Source: JALZAI01 sp038212215 (GTDB lineage: Bacteria > Actinomycetota > Actinomycetes > Mycobacteriales > Jatrophihabitantaceae). From it: DNA of 55,421 nt. Below, piece after piece: positions 1 to 9,206 of the stretch. Position 1 is the first letter of the stretch; every line of letters starts with the position of its first letter. The stretch spans positions 1-55,421 of the forward strand of contig JBBQUT010000034.1 in the NCBI GenBank assembly GCA_038212215.1, written 5' to 3'. Made by a program: the position numbers and the translations under genes. Under the pieces are notes generated by a model. The model did not search any database and was not told where the DNA came from. It was given only the letters and a program-made list of their open reading frames with translations.

Positions 1-2
1 CT

Positions 3-140
3 CTGCACACCCTGATCACCCGACAAGGAGGCGAACAAGTCCTCTACGGCAGCGCACTCGCCCTCGCCGCCGCCACCCAGACCTGGGCAGCCGCTACCGA
101 CACACCCGTCACAGAACTCGCTCGCACCGCCCTGCACTGA
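3..140 (+). CDS. C-terminal end of an unidentified protein (partial)
   Basis: An open frame runs from the left edge to a TGA at 138-140 and gives about 45 residues, Ala- and Thr-rich, ending ELARTALH. The start lies outside the window. Codon use matches a real high-GC gene. I see no recognisable motif and cannot name the family. Confidence 0.5.
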   Translation: MHTLITRQGGEQVLYGSALALAAATQTWAAATDTPVTELARTALH

Positions 141-167
141 AACTGCCGAGTACCGTCCGATCATCAG

Positions 168-220
168 TCACGTGTTGCGACGATGACTGGAACCCGCCCA
201 TGCCGAAAGTGGTCAATTTT
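168..220. repeat. Degenerate repeat shared with 7830-7895 (possible IS end)
   Basis: The stretch beginning TCACGT, then GTTGCGACG and CTGGAA, then CGCCC and a GGTCAATTTT-like segment, matches in order a stretch at 7830-7895. Such a repeated non-coding stretch is what a decayed insertion-sequence end would look like. No transposase is attached to either copy, so this is an inference. Confidence 0.35.
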
Positions 221-1024
221 CGCCCGCCGTTGACAATTTGCGGAACGGTCGACCCAGCGGACAGTCGACTTGTAGTCAGTGAGTCCAGTCGGACGAACCA
301 TGGCGTTCGGGTTGGATGGACGAGGTTGAGGATCTTGCGACCCGTAGCAATGTTGAACCCCAATCGGGCGTGGTCTGGCCGGACCGTTGGCGTTGTCTAC
401 GTCCGACCCGACACACTCCCTCCCCGAGGAGGAGCCATCCAGCTCGGGCAGGGCGTGTGCGGAGCCAGCTTTGCGTGCCGTTCGAACCTATTACCGTATC
501 CCGTTAGTAACCAGGAACAGTCCTCAACGAACGTGTTTGTTGTCCGCAGCAAGTCCCCTTGCCGACGTGGTTGCCGCCAGTTTCGTGGGCTTGGCTTGCG
601 AGGCGCGGGTCGCGACGGTTTGCGGCCGCCAACTCGATACGAGTATCGCTCGCTCGGATCGAGGCAAGGGCACCAAGCCGGGTTGGTGCTCGCGATTGGT
701 GGGTCCCGGCTGGAAGGCACGGAGCCCGAGGTCGCCCTGGATCCGGCGTTGTATGCCGGTCCGGCGAAGCGTGCCCGTGACCGCTGCTTGACCCCGGTTG
801 CGTAGGGGTCCTCACCGTCGGGTCCCACCGATCCGTCCTGGGAGCCTTTGGGGGTTGCGGGCCCCGAAGTGCTGACCGCCCATTCGCCGGCGTCGGCAGG
901 TCACCGCAGAGCCACGCGACCGGTCGAGGCACTCGCGCTTATGGTCGGATGAGGCGCGTGAAGAGCGCCACGGCTTGAACTGTCCCAACCGTGTGCGAGC
1001 ATCGATGCGACTGAGGAGGGGTGG
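221..1024. other. About 800 bases with no supportable gene
   Basis: Several frames are open here on both strands, but they overlap one another, lack ribosome binding sites and give proteins with no recognisable motif. I treat the stretch as non-coding or as decayed DNA. Its end carries the ribosome binding site and presumably the promoter of the 1025 gene. Confidence 0.4.
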
Positions 1025-2158
1025 ATGGGCTTTTGGCACACGGGTTACATGGAGTTCCATGAGCCCACAGGCGAAGGGTCCCTCGGTTTCTCACCGCCTG
1101 CCCCTCCCACGTTCCGGTGCCCGCATTGCGGGCTCGTCTTCACCACTGACCGCGACTACCGAGTGCATGCTTTCGAAGGCCACGCCACCCCGCGTCCCAT
1201 CCTGGTCTTCATGGGTCGCGAGTGCGGCCGGAGCCGGTTGACCGTGACGGTGGGGACGTCGCCGTCCGACTGGATCATCAAGAACGCCGACTCAGCAGTG
1301 GTGAACACGCGGACCATGACGGCGGTGCGCGCGTCGAAGTTCCTGGCAGGACAGCGCAGCGGGGTAACCGACCTTGAGCTGTCTAACGCCGGCGTCACTC
1401 AGAATTTCCAGTTCGAATTCGCGCTGGCGGAGGAGGAAGACCTCCAAGCAGTCGACGACGCTTTGGAGAAGTTCTTCGGCGGCCGCGACCTGAGTCTGCG
1501 CGCGATCGACGACTTCATCATGCGCTCACGACGCTTCCCCTCGGCCTCGAAATACATGGAGGGGCTGGCGAACTACCTATACGGTGTCCTCGCCCGTGAG
1601 GGGGTCGTGGAATCGGCCTTCGCCGGGAAGGCCGGCGACGAGGGCTATGACGGTAAGTACGACAAGGCAGTGGGCGTCCTCGGCAGCTTCGACCGCGCAC
1701 CGGCAGAAGCTGTGTGCGGCATCGTCGCGTTCCATTACAACCAGTTCGAGCGCGCCATGACCCGCACTCGAAGCCAGCGCGTCGCCGAGGTGTCCCTGCG
1801 GTTCCAGAGCATGCTGCGCGGCGAGCCGTGGACGACGGACGATCTGACGCAGCGCGCGCATTCCAGCCTGGACTATGCACTGAGCGACTCCGTCATCGAG
1901 CGCATCCTGACCGCGAGCGCGATTCCTTTAGATGGAACTGCCAGCCAGGAGGTCGAGGACATCGTCACCGACCTCTCTGCACAGCGGCCCTCGGACGCTC
2001 TCAAGCTGCACTTGATCGCCGCCGAGCATTTCTTGGCTGCCGAGGATCCGAATAGGGCTAAATGGCATGCCGAGCAGGTGCGCCACAGCCCGAAAGCCGA
2101 GGTCTGGTACACAGCATTCCGGGACCGATGCAAGGAGATCTCAGCCGGTGACAAATGA
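1025..2158 (+). CDS. Zinc-finger protein heading the Hsp70 cassette
   Basis: 377 aa. The start at ATG 1025 is supported by an AGGAGGG ribosome binding site at 1014-1020. Near residues 27-48 a CPHC pair followed by HAFEGH gives a C2H2-like metal-binding finger. The remaining ~300 residues are of mixed character and match no family I know. The reading frame ends inside the start of the next gene (11-base overlap), so the two are translationally coupled. As the first gene of a four-gene unit with a divergent Hsp70, it could be a substrate-recognition or sensor subunit. That role is inferred only. The family is not recognised. Confidence 0.8.
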   Translation: MGFWHTGYMEFHEPTGEGSLGFSPPAPPTFRCPHCGLVFTTDRDYRVHAFEGHATPRPILVFMGRECGRSRLTVTVGTSPSDWIIKNADSAVVNTRTMTAVRASKFLAGQRSGVTDLELSNAGVTQNFQFEFALAEEEDLQAVDDALEKFFGGRDLSLRAIDDFIMRSRRFPSASKYMEGLANYLYGVLAREGVVESAFAGKAGDEGYDGKYDKAVGVLGSFDRAPAEAVCGIVAFHYNQFERAMTRTRSQRVAEVSLRFQSMLRGEPWTTDDLTQRAHSSLDYALSDSVIERILTASAIPLDGTASQEVEDIVTDLSAQRPSDALKLHLIAAEHFLAAEDPNRAKWHAEQVRHSPKAEVWYTAFRDRCKEISAGDK

Positions 2159-3380
2159 CCGCACGACAGCTGAGACGGAGTTGGCACCAGATGCCGCACG
2201 GGTTCCCCTGGTACAGCCTGTAGTTGAACCGCCACCCAACGTGGCCGGCGCTGGCCGCCAGGCGCCCGCGAAACAACCTGAGGGGCAAGCGCCCGAGGAG
2301 ATTGGCGCGGATCGGAGGATGAAGCAGGAGAACCCGGCGGAAAGGAAGGCCAAGCCGCGGCCTAAGACGTTGCTCGAACTCCTCGAGTACGCCTACCTGG
2401 AGCCAGGAAAGAAACTCGACATCAACAAGCAGGATCTCCGCGCCGTCGCCGTGGACGCCGTAGATGCTGACGCCGAGGAGCGGTTCCTCCTTCAGCACGC
2501 GACCCAGGACCTCACGCTGGCCGTTCCCGCGAAGCTCCTCACGGCACTGGCCGACCTGGCACAGGATTCGCCCGTAATGCAGCCCCGGCTTCTCCAGTTG
2601 GTCCTCGGGGCGTTGGTGAGTCACCCGGTGTTCAGGCAGTACGGCGCCGCCTTGATCGACTCGTCCGTGGAACCGGCGCCCGACGCAGAGCGGATAATAC
2701 GTGCGGTCGACAGGCTCTCACGGGATCCGTGGTGGCAGGAGAACGCAGAGTCCCTGAAGGGGAAGCGCTCCGTACTTACCAGCAACGCGATCACGGCCTT
2801 CCTGCTGTTGCGTGTGCTGCGCGACGGCTGGCCCCTGGGTAGGGTCATCGACGAAGTCCTGACACCCGTGCGCGTTCTCCCGACGAGCATGTACACCGCT
2901 CCAAACGCGGTGGCCCTAACCGCTGCACAGACATCCACTGCGCTCGCGGTGCTGACGAATCACTTCGAGCAGAAGCTTGCTTCCGCGCAACACGAGACCG
3001 GCCTCACCTGCGGACAGTTGGTTCGGGAGACGAGGCGCGCAGACACCGCAGAGCGGGTCGGGGGCGAGCTATCCTCGCAGCTGGAGGCCGTGCAGGAGAA
3101 CGTCCTCTCCCTGCAATCCACCGTCGCCGCGCTCGAAGCGAGAGTGAGGGAGGAACGGTCCGACCGGGTTGCCGACAAGAGCCACCTGATCGATGACTAC
3201 GAGATGCTGCGCACCCGCACCATCCGAAGACTCAGCGACCAAGTGCAGCTCCTTAGCGACGGGCTCCATGCGCTGCGACACGGCAGCCACGCGGTGGCCG
3301 AGGAGTTTCTCGACCGAGCACTCACGGCCATCCAGAACGAGGTCGCCAAGCTTCGAGAGTCGGATGGGGGGTCGCGATGA
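2148..3380 (+). CDS. Hypothetical helical/coiled-coil protein, possible Hsp70 partner
   Basis: 410 aa from GTG 2148, which has an AGGAG at 2133-2137 and overlaps the preceding stop by 11 bases. An upstream in-frame ATG at 2067 exists but lies deep in the preceding gene. The first ~60 residues are Pro/Glu/Ala-rich and probably disordered. The middle is helical, and the last ~100 residues form a heptad-like coiled coil. Its ATGA overlap with the Hsp70 gene and its long C-terminal helix suggest a co-chaperone or exchange-factor-like partner (analogous to GrpE). I see no direct GrpE signature, so this is inference. Confidence 0.8.
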   Translation: MTNDRTTAETELAPDAARVPLVQPVVEPPPNVAGAGRQAPAKQPEGQAPEEIGADRRMKQENPAERKAKPRPKTLLELLEYAYLEPGKKLDINKQDLRAVAVDAVDADAEERFLLQHATQDLTLAVPAKLLTALADLAQDSPVMQPRLLQLVLGALVSHPVFRQYGAALIDSSVEPAPDAERIIRAVDRLSRDPWWQENAESLKGKRSVLTSNAITAFLLLRVLRDGWPLGRVIDEVLTPVRVLPTSMYTAPNAVALTAAQTSTALAVLTNHFEQKLASAQHETGLTCGQLVRETRRADTAERVGGELSSQLEAVQENVLSLQSTVAALEARVREERSDRVADKSHLIDDYEMLRTRTIRRLSDQVQLLSDGLHALRHGSHAVAEEFLDRALTAIQNEVAKLRESDGGSR

Positions 3381-5173
3381 TCGTCGGCTTCGATTTCGGC
3401 ACCACCAACAGCCTCATCTCCGTTGTGCAGCGCGACCGCGTCATCGACATCATGGATGAAGTCGACGGTCGTCCCCACCCGTCAGTTGTGCGGTACGAGG
3501 GCGAAGATGTGATCGTCGGTCGCGAAGCACGGCTGTCGTTGGAAGAGGTGGGGCTCGGCGTCCACGGCAACACGGTGAGATCTCCCAAGTTCCTCCTAGG
3601 TCAGGAGATGGTCAGCGTCGGCGGCGTCGAGCGCAGCCCGGTCGACATCGTCGCCACCGTCATCCGCCACGTACGGACTGAGACCCTGAAGACGCGCCAG
3701 TGGCGCGAGGCGCTCTCGGCCAGCGACGGTGACACCCGCCTGGACCGTGCCGTGGTCACCATTCCGGTCACCATGAATGGTCCACGCCGGGCAGCGCTGC
3801 GAGAGGCATTCGCGCAGTCTGACTTCTCTATCGCCCAGTTCGTCCACGAACCACTGGCCGCGCTCTACGGCCACATCCGTGGCTCAGCAGACGCCGAAGC
3901 ATTGACCCGAAGCCTGATACTCCGACACGTCCTAGTGGTCGACTGGGGAGGCGGAACGCTCGACCTCACGCTGTGTCGGGTAGACCCCGGGCGAATCCTC
4001 CAGCTCCGCAACGGAGGAACGGGCGCGGTCGGAGGTGACCAGTTCGACAAGGTGATCCAGCAGGAGGTCGTCCGCCAGTTCTCGCTGGCGAAGGCTATCG
4101 CCGACACTGACCACCCAACTCCTGAAGCCCGCCTACGTCTTCTGCAAGCTGCCGAACAAAACAAGATCGCACTCTCCGAACGAGGCAGCGCGACCTTCTA
4201 CATCCCCAACTACTTTCCCGAGTCACAGACCACCTTGGAGTACACGCTCAGACGGCAAGAACTGGACTCCATCGCACGACCGTTGGTCACGAAGGGCATG
4301 CACGCGATCGAAGCGCTGCTGGACAGCGTGGGCATGGCACCTGCGCAGGTCTCGCTCTGCCTCGTCGTCGGCGGCATGGCCGCCATGCCCGGCATCCGAA
4401 GCCGCCTGCATGAAATGTTTGGGCCGGAGCGTGTGGGGATTCCCCACAACAGTGCAACGCTGGTCGCGCAGGGCGCAGCGTGGATCGCACACGACGCCCA
4501 GCGATTGGTGCTCGCCAAACCCATCGAACTGCAGATGGCACGCGGCTCCCGCCTGCCACTTCTGCGCGCGGGCACCCAGATGCCCACCGACGGCAGGGTT
4601 CACCGCGCCCAATTCCACCTGTATTGCACCGACCCCACTGACGGCGTCGCCAAGGTGGAGATCGTCGCGCCGACCGATCTCAACGCCCAGCCACAAGCCA
4701 GTGACCCGCGCACCCACCTAGGCATGGTGACCGTCAAGGTCGACAAGACCGCACCGCCGCTGGTCGAGCGCCTCGAGCTTGACATCGCGATCGACGAAGA
4801 CCTCATACTTGAGGTGACGGCCTCGTCCACCGGCGTGCACCAGGACCGAGACAGCGCCGCCTACTTCGACCTCGAATTCGGCATCCGACTTCCGGGAAGC
4901 GACAAGCTCGGCCCGATCGACGTCGAGGACACCGGCCCGGCCATTCCCACGGGCGGGCTCGTGGTCCGCGCCAACGTCGGCGATGCGAAGGATCAGAAGC
5001 TAGTCCCGGGCGAGGTCCTATACAAGCACGCGAGGGGAGCATTCAACCGCTTCCCCGGAGCAACGAACAGTGCGACGGACCAACAGTTGGTGGAGCACCT
5101 CTACTTCCAGCCCTGCGCGGTCTGTGGGCGCATGTGGGGTGACCCCGGCTGCCGGTGCGCCTCGGTGGCCTAG
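3377..5173 (+). CDS. Divergent Hsp70 (DnaK-like) ATPase with a C-terminal Cys cluster
   Basis: 598 aa, starting at an ATGA overlap with the preceding gene. The actin-fold ATPase motifs are all visible: phosphate-1 GFDFGTTNS at the N-terminus, the connect region around FVHEPLAALYG, phosphate-2 VVDWGGGTLDLT at about residue 190, and an adenosine motif VVGGMAAMPG at about residue 330. The C-terminal half is unlike the canonical DnaK peptide-binding domain and lid. The extreme end carries CAVCG and CRC, a small metal-binding-like cluster. It is therefore a specialised Hsp70, not the housekeeping chaperone: neither grpE nor dnaJ is adjacent, and it sits in its own operon with three unrecognised proteins. 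Confidence 0.9.
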   Translation: MIVGFDFGTTNSLISVVQRDRVIDIMDEVDGRPHPSVVRYEGEDVIVGREARLSLEEVGLGVHGNTVRSPKFLLGQEMVSVGGVERSPVDIVATVIRHVRTETLKTRQWREALSASDGDTRLDRAVVTIPVTMNGPRRAALREAFAQSDFSIAQFVHEPLAALYGHIRGSADAEALTRSLILRHVLVVDWGGGTLDLTLCRVDPGRILQLRNGGTGAVGGDQFDKVIQQEVVRQFSLAKAIADTDHPTPEARLRLLQAAEQNKIALSERGSATFYIPNYFPESQTTLEYTLRRQELDSIARPLVTKGMHAIEALLDSVGMAPAQVSLCLVVGGMAAMPGIRSRLHEMFGPERVGIPHNSATLVAQGAAWIAHDAQRLVLAKPIELQMARGSRLPLLRAGTQMPTDGRVHRAQFHLYCTDPTDGVAKVEIVAPTDLNAQPQASDPRTHLGMVTVKVDKTAPPLVERLELDIAIDEDLILEVTASSTGVHQDRDSAAYFDLEFGIRLPGSDKLGPIDVEDTGPAIPTGGLVVRANVGDAKDQKLVPGEVLYKHARGAFNRFPGATNSATDQQLVEHLYFQPCAVCGRMWGDPGCRCASVA

Positions 5174-5176
5174 CCC

Positions 5177-6514
5177 ATGGCAGCCGCTCAGGTAGTGGTC
5201 CGAATCCTCGACGGGGCGACCGTCGTGGACCAATCGATCCGCCGCCCCGTCCGACTCACACCCGACGGATACGCTGGCGTGGCCTACGCCGGAGCCGTTT
5301 ACCCGCTTGCGCGCGACGACAGCGTCGACATCTCCGAAGCATCATGGGAGATCGAGGACTGCGACGGCTTCCTCATGGCCGGCACCGAGATTCCGTACGC
5401 TCCGACAGTCGCAGATGAGGCCGGGCCTGCAGTAGCCAGATTCAGCGGCGACTGGACCGTCGAGACGAACCGGTTCGGCCACTACGTCGTCTTCAACGCC
5501 CCGGAGCGGGTAGCACGCGGGCTAGTCGACGCGCTCGAAGCCGCGGGGCTGTCCGTACAGCGCTGGGACGTCAGCCACCGCCCAGCCGAAGACGGCAGAT
5601 TCTACGACTGGTTCGCCCGGCTCCGGTTCAAAGGAACCCACGACGAGTGCGTCGCGATGGTTCGAGCCGTCTTCTCTCCGGCGGAGGCAGCAGCGTCCGC
5701 GCCCGTCATCGTCCCAGCGACGACACGGCTTGAAGCGCTCGAGGTACACGTCGAGAGGCTCGTCGCGCAGATTGCAATCCTGCAAGCACGGCTCGCCGGC
5801 AGAGACGACGAAGCGGTATCCCTTCGTGAAAGGCTGGCGGCGTCAAAAGCAGCCGAAGCAAAGCTCACCGAAGCGCTGGACAGGGCACAACTGCGTCAAC
5901 GGACGACGCATGAAGAACTAGTCGCGCTACGGCAGACGACGGCCCAGACGCACGCCTTGCAGCACGCGTTGTCCCGACTCACCGACACCGAAGAGATGCT
6001 GGAATTCGCGCTCGCCGAGAACGCCTCAGTCCAGCAGCAACTGAGCTACCTCGCTGGCGACGCCGAGCAGAGCGCGAGCGAAGTTACCAAACTGCAGAGA
6101 GCCCTCCGCGGAGTGCAGGCCCAACTCGAAGAGGTTGGGGAACGAGAGCGCGAACGCAGACGCGCCACGCAGACACGTGTCGCGCCGCAAGGTGGCGTCA
6201 TTGGCTTTCTAGGGATCGTCTTCGCTCGGCTCAAGTTCGTGCAGGACAGCATTGAGGTATTGGCAGACTTCGAGTCGCCGGTGTCCGCGGTGCGCAAACT
6301 TGTACAGCTCGACATGGGCGAAATGCTCGGCAAGGACTTGGAAGGGCTACGTGGTTGGCGCGAGGTCTCCAAGATCGCGACGGGTATTTCTGGCAGCGAA
6401 GACATGGGGCGCATCTACTACAAGCCCGACGGGAACCGTGTCCTTGTGAGCGTCCACATTAAGCAGGACGACAAGGAACAGCGCCGACACGTCGAACGGC
6501 TGCGGTCATTGTGA
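5177..6514 (+). CDS. Coiled-coil protein with a possible RelE-like C-terminus
   Basis: 445 aa, starting 3 bases after the Hsp70 stop. Residues 1-180 look like a compact beta-rich domain. Residues ~185-330 are an unbroken coiled coil. After a short hydrophobic segment (GFLGIVFARLKFV), the last ~60 residues include RIYYKPDGNRVLVSVHIKQ, which resembles the strand pair of RelE/ParE/HigB-type ribonuclease toxins. That resemblance is by eye only and the catalytic set is not certain. If right, this gene would be the effector of the cassette. Otherwise it is an uncharacterised structural partner of the Hsp70. Confidence 0.8.
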   Translation: MAAAQVVVRILDGATVVDQSIRRPVRLTPDGYAGVAYAGAVYPLARDDSVDISEASWEIEDCDGFLMAGTEIPYAPTVADEAGPAVARFSGDWTVETNRFGHYVVFNAPERVARGLVDALEAAGLSVQRWDVSHRPAEDGRFYDWFARLRFKGTHDECVAMVRAVFSPAEAAASAPVIVPATTRLEALEVHVERLVAQIAILQARLAGRDDEAVSLRERLAASKAAEAKLTEALDRAQLRQRTTHEELVALRQTTAQTHALQHALSRLTDTEEMLEFALAENASVQQQLSYLAGDAEQSASEVTKLQRALRGVQAQLEEVGERERERRRATQTRVAPQGGVIGFLGIVFARLKFVQDSIEVLADFESPVSAVRKLVQLDMGEMLGKDLEGLRGWREVSKIATGISGSEDMGRIYYKPDGNRVLVSVHIKQDDKEQRRHVERLRSL

Positions 6515-6619
6515 TCCGTCAACGAGCTCGCGTCTTCACGACCGCCGAGGTCCCGCCGCCGGTGAACGGGCACTGAAGAGGTATCACACGGCGGCCTGCG
6601 GGCCTAGCTCGCGTGGACG

Positions 6620-6760
6620 GCGCGCCAGGGGCAGGAAGTGTCCCGGGTCGCCGAGGCGGTGCTGCCGGAGACCGACGCTGATGCCGTGCGGGCATCACCA
6701 TCCATGCGGACGAGGGACTTGAGTTCCCGATCGTGATCCTGTCCCTTCTGCCGCGAGGTG
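6620..6760 (+). pseudogene. Remnant of a UvrD/Rep-type helicase
   Basis: From 6694 the frame reads ITIHADEGLEFPIVILS, which matches the motif V region (T-H-x-x-K-G-L-E-F) of superfamily 1 helicases, with Asp in place of the usual Lys/Ser. The upstream residues DADAV lie in another frame, so a frameshift separates them. Nothing else of the helicase remains before the iminopeptidase gene. Confidence 0.5.
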
Positions 6761-6797
6761 CACCTTTGCGCGTTTTCACGGGCGATAGCGTGGGCCG

Positions 6798-7778
6798 GTG
6801 TTCGCGCGCTCTGAACCACACTCGTCTGGATTGCTGACGGTCGACGACGTCCACCAGATCTACTGGGAGGAGTCGGGGCATTCCGCTGGTATCCCAGCCG
6901 TGTACTTGCACGGCGGCCCCGGCGGCGGACTCGGCCCAGGCGGGTATCGGATGAAGTTCGACCCAGCCCGCTTCCGCACGATCGGCTTCGACCAGCGGGG
7001 GTGCGGCCAGTCGACGCCGCACGTCACGCAACCGGGCTACGACCTATCCCGGAACACAACGCAACATCTCATCGAGGACATCGAAACGCTGCGTCGCCAC
7101 CTCCAGGTCGATCGCTGGCTGGTCAACGGCGTCTCCTGGGGATCCACTCTCGCGCTCGCCTACGCACAGACCCACCCGGAACGCGTCCTGGGAATCGTGT
7201 TGATGGCGGTGACCACGACGGCCAGATCCGAGGTGGACTGGATCACCGAGCACGTCGAAGCCATCTACCCCGAAGCATGGGACCGGGCCGCCACGCACGC
7301 CGAGCAGGCGGGCATCGGATACCGCCGCGGCCGAGACCGACTGATCGAGGCTTACGCCCGGCTCATGACCGACGCCGATCCCGTCGTGCGCGACAACGCA
7401 TCCCGAGCCTGGCGCGACTGGGAAGACCACCATGTCTGCATCGGCGCCGGCGGCGTGCACCACGACCCGGACACCGACGGCGGCGAGCAACGTCGCGTAT
7501 TCGCCACGCTCGTCACGCATTACTGGGCGCACGACGGCTTCCTGTCCCCGCCGATCCTCGATCGCATGCAACGACTGCACGGGATCCCGGCCACCCTCAT
7601 CCACGGCCGCCTCGACGTCAGCGGGCCGGTAATCGTGCCCTGGCGACTTCACCGCGCTTGGCCCGGATGTGAACTGATCATCGAGGAACGCGAAGGCCAC
7701 GGCGGTGAAGCGATGGTCGAAGCCTGGTGCGACGCGAACACCCGCCACGCCGATCGGATCGATGCAGAACACGCCTGA
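6798..7778 (+). CDS. pip: Proline iminopeptidase (alpha/beta hydrolase)
   Basis: 326 aa, starting at GTG. The enzyme releases N-terminal proline from peptides in the cytoplasm (family S33). The oxyanion-loop motif HGGPGGG is at about residues 38-44. DQRGCGQSTPH follows, then the nucleophile elbow GVSWGS with Ser at about 112. The catalytic Asp is in HGRLDVSGP (about 271) and the His in EGHGG (about 300). Length and motif order fit the family. The gene stands alone between decayed DNA on both sides and has no link to neighbouring cassettes. Confidence 0.93.
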   Translation: MFARSEPHSSGLLTVDDVHQIYWEESGHSAGIPAVYLHGGPGGGLGPGGYRMKFDPARFRTIGFDQRGCGQSTPHVTQPGYDLSRNTTQHLIEDIETLRRHLQVDRWLVNGVSWGSTLALAYAQTHPERVLGIVLMAVTTTARSEVDWITEHVEAIYPEAWDRAATHAEQAGIGYRRGRDRLIEAYARLMTDADPVVRDNASRAWRDWEDHHVCIGAGGVHHDPDTDGGEQRRVFATLVTHYWAHDGFLSPPILDRMQRLHGIPATLIHGRLDVSGPVIVPWRLHRAWPGCELIIEEREGHGGEAMVEAWCDANTRHADRIDAEHA

Positions 7779-7829
7779 GATCGCGCGGCCCAGACTGTCC
7801 AGCGGGCCGTAGCGCTATAACCTCACAGG

Positions 7830-7895
7830 TCACGTCTTGTTGCGACGTTGGCTGGAATTCGCCCCGTCACGGTGGGGCCAGTTCGAGTTGACACG
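7830..7895. repeat. Second copy of the degenerate repeat (possible IS end)
   Basis: TCACGTCTTGTTGCGACG, then GGCTGGAATTCGCCCC, then GTGGGGCCAGTT, then GTTGACA. It matches the stretch at 168-220 in order and spacing with scattered differences. No transposase frame is attached. The two copies bracket the Hsp70 cassette and the iminopeptidase gene. Confidence 0.4.
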
Positions 7896-7901
7896 GCCAC
7901 A

Positions 7902-7988
7902 ATGCTGAAGGCTCGCTCGTGGATGCTGATCGTGATGGGCACGCTGTTGCTGTTCCTCTCGGCATTGCGGGTGTTGTCGAGAAACTAG
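7902..7988 (+). CDS. Possible 28-residue membrane peptide
   Basis: ATG 7902 to TAG 7986 encodes a 28-residue peptide with one strongly hydrophobic stretch (MLIVMGTLLLFLSAL). There is no convincing ribosome binding site and no neighbour to support it. It may be chance or a gene remnant. The bases from 7989 to 8187 hold nothing I can support. Confidence 0.2.
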   Translation: MLKARSWMLIVMGTLLLFLSALRVLSRN

Positions 7989-8187
7989 CCGGGCAACACC
8001 GCACCGCGGCGGCAGGAGACCCCGAACGAGCACGTGCCGGAGCGTCCACCGGGTCGCGTAAGGCGGTTGGGCTGCAAGACGGGGACCTGCCCGCTAACGG
8101 GGGTGCCGTCGGTACGGACGAGCGCCGACCCCGTCACCAATATCTGGTCGCGTACGTCAGGAAAGTGCCGAGCGAGGAGGCTTGAGG

Positions 8188-8862
8188 TCACAGGATGAGC
8201 TTGCGGATCCGCTGCCTGAGCCGTTCCACAAACGATAGGTCTGGGCCAAGCAGCCTGGCTTCCGGCCCGACGGGCACAGCGTCGGCTGGTCTGCTCGCTG
8301 CTCTAGCGTAGACCGCCTCGATCCGTCCGTACCCGAGCGCATTCAACCGCAAGGCAAGCCCGACGGCGATGACGGCGACGGGGAGAAGGTTGGCCCAACG
8401 CTCGACGGGGCCGAAGTCCTTCAACTGATCGAGCCACACGCTCGTGTTGCTCCCTGACTTAGCCGTCGCCGACCGCGCCTGTTCGTAATCGCTCCACATG
8501 TATCGAAGGTTCACGCTCAGCCAGGCCGATCCGACTACGAGAAGGATCTCTGCAGTGATCGTTTGTGCCCGGGTGAGCCGTCCCGCGATAGCGGCATAGG
8601 CCCGCATCAACGTCCGGTCACGCTCAGGGGTGGGCGGCGGCCACCGGTTCTCGTTTCGCATCGGCCACTCAGCTTTGATGCCGTTCAACCGATCGGCGGC
8701 AACCTCAACGACCTCCGGATGGCGCGGGTCGGCAAGGATCGGCTTGTTCCACCCTCGCCTACCCTCACGACCGTTGACGAACGCCCGGCGGGCGCAAAAG
8801 GCTGTGGCGGCGACCATGAAAGTAGTCCAGACGACAACAGCAACGATTCGCATTACCGCCAT
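8188..8862 (-). CDS. Membrane protein, three predicted helices
   Basis: 224 aa. The start overlaps the stop of the upstream gene as TGATG, so the two are coupled. Hydrophobic segments lie at about residues 5-24, 98-118 and 155-178, separated by polar loops. An N-terminal segment after the first helix is Arg-rich. No enzyme motif is visible. Together with the 8862-9206 product it probably forms a two-component membrane complex of unknown role. Confidence 0.7.
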   Translation of the reverse strand: MAVMRIVAVVVWTTFMVAATAFCARRAFVNGREGRRGWNKPILADPRHPEVVEVAADRLNGIKAEWPMRNENRWPPPTPERDRTLMRAYAAIAGRLTRAQTITAEILLVVGSAWLSVNLRYMWSDYEQARSATAKSGSNTSVWLDQLKDFGPVERWANLLPVAVIAVGLALRLNALGYGRIEAVYARAASRPADAVPVGPEARLLGPDLSFVERLRQRIRKLIL

Positions 8863-9206
8863 CAGTCGTCACCTAGTTTGCCAGTCATCGGCGGGGGTAC
8901 TCGCGACCGGAGGAACATCAGGCTAAGCGGGACCCAGGCGACAAGGAAGAGAAGGAAGCCGAGTTGGATCAGCACAGGGGACAGGAACAGGTTGGTGAAG
9001 TTGGCCAGCCAGTAGTTGCTTGGCCACACCTTCCAGAACAGCCAGAGCAACCAGCCGAGAGGGACGGTAGCGAAGACTGCCGCGAGGTAACCCCAGGTGA
9101 TACAGCGAAACCACGCACGGACGGGCTGGTTGAGTACTACATCGTCGTCGTCCCAGATGCGAAAAGAGTGTTCAATTCGCAGCAACAATCTACGAATCGG
9201 ACGCAC
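8862..9206 (-). CDS. Small membrane protein, two predicted helices
   Basis: 114 aa. First gene of a two-gene operon, sharing TGATG with the next. Basic N-terminus, then an acidic WDDDD stretch, two long aromatic-rich hydrophobic helices (about residues 38-60 and 72-100) and a short charged tail. No family recognised. Confidence 0.7.
   Translation of the reverse strand: MRPIRRLLLRIEHSFRIWDDDDVVLNQPVRAWFRCITWGYLAAVFATVPLGWLLWLFWKVWPSNYWLANFTNLFLSPVLIQLGFLLFLVAWVPLSLMFLRSRVPPPMTGKLGDD

Noticed and set aside
200..828. Overlapping open frames on both strands before the Hsp70 cassette
   Set aside because: No start signal, no motif, and four frames are open together. Not supportable as a gene.
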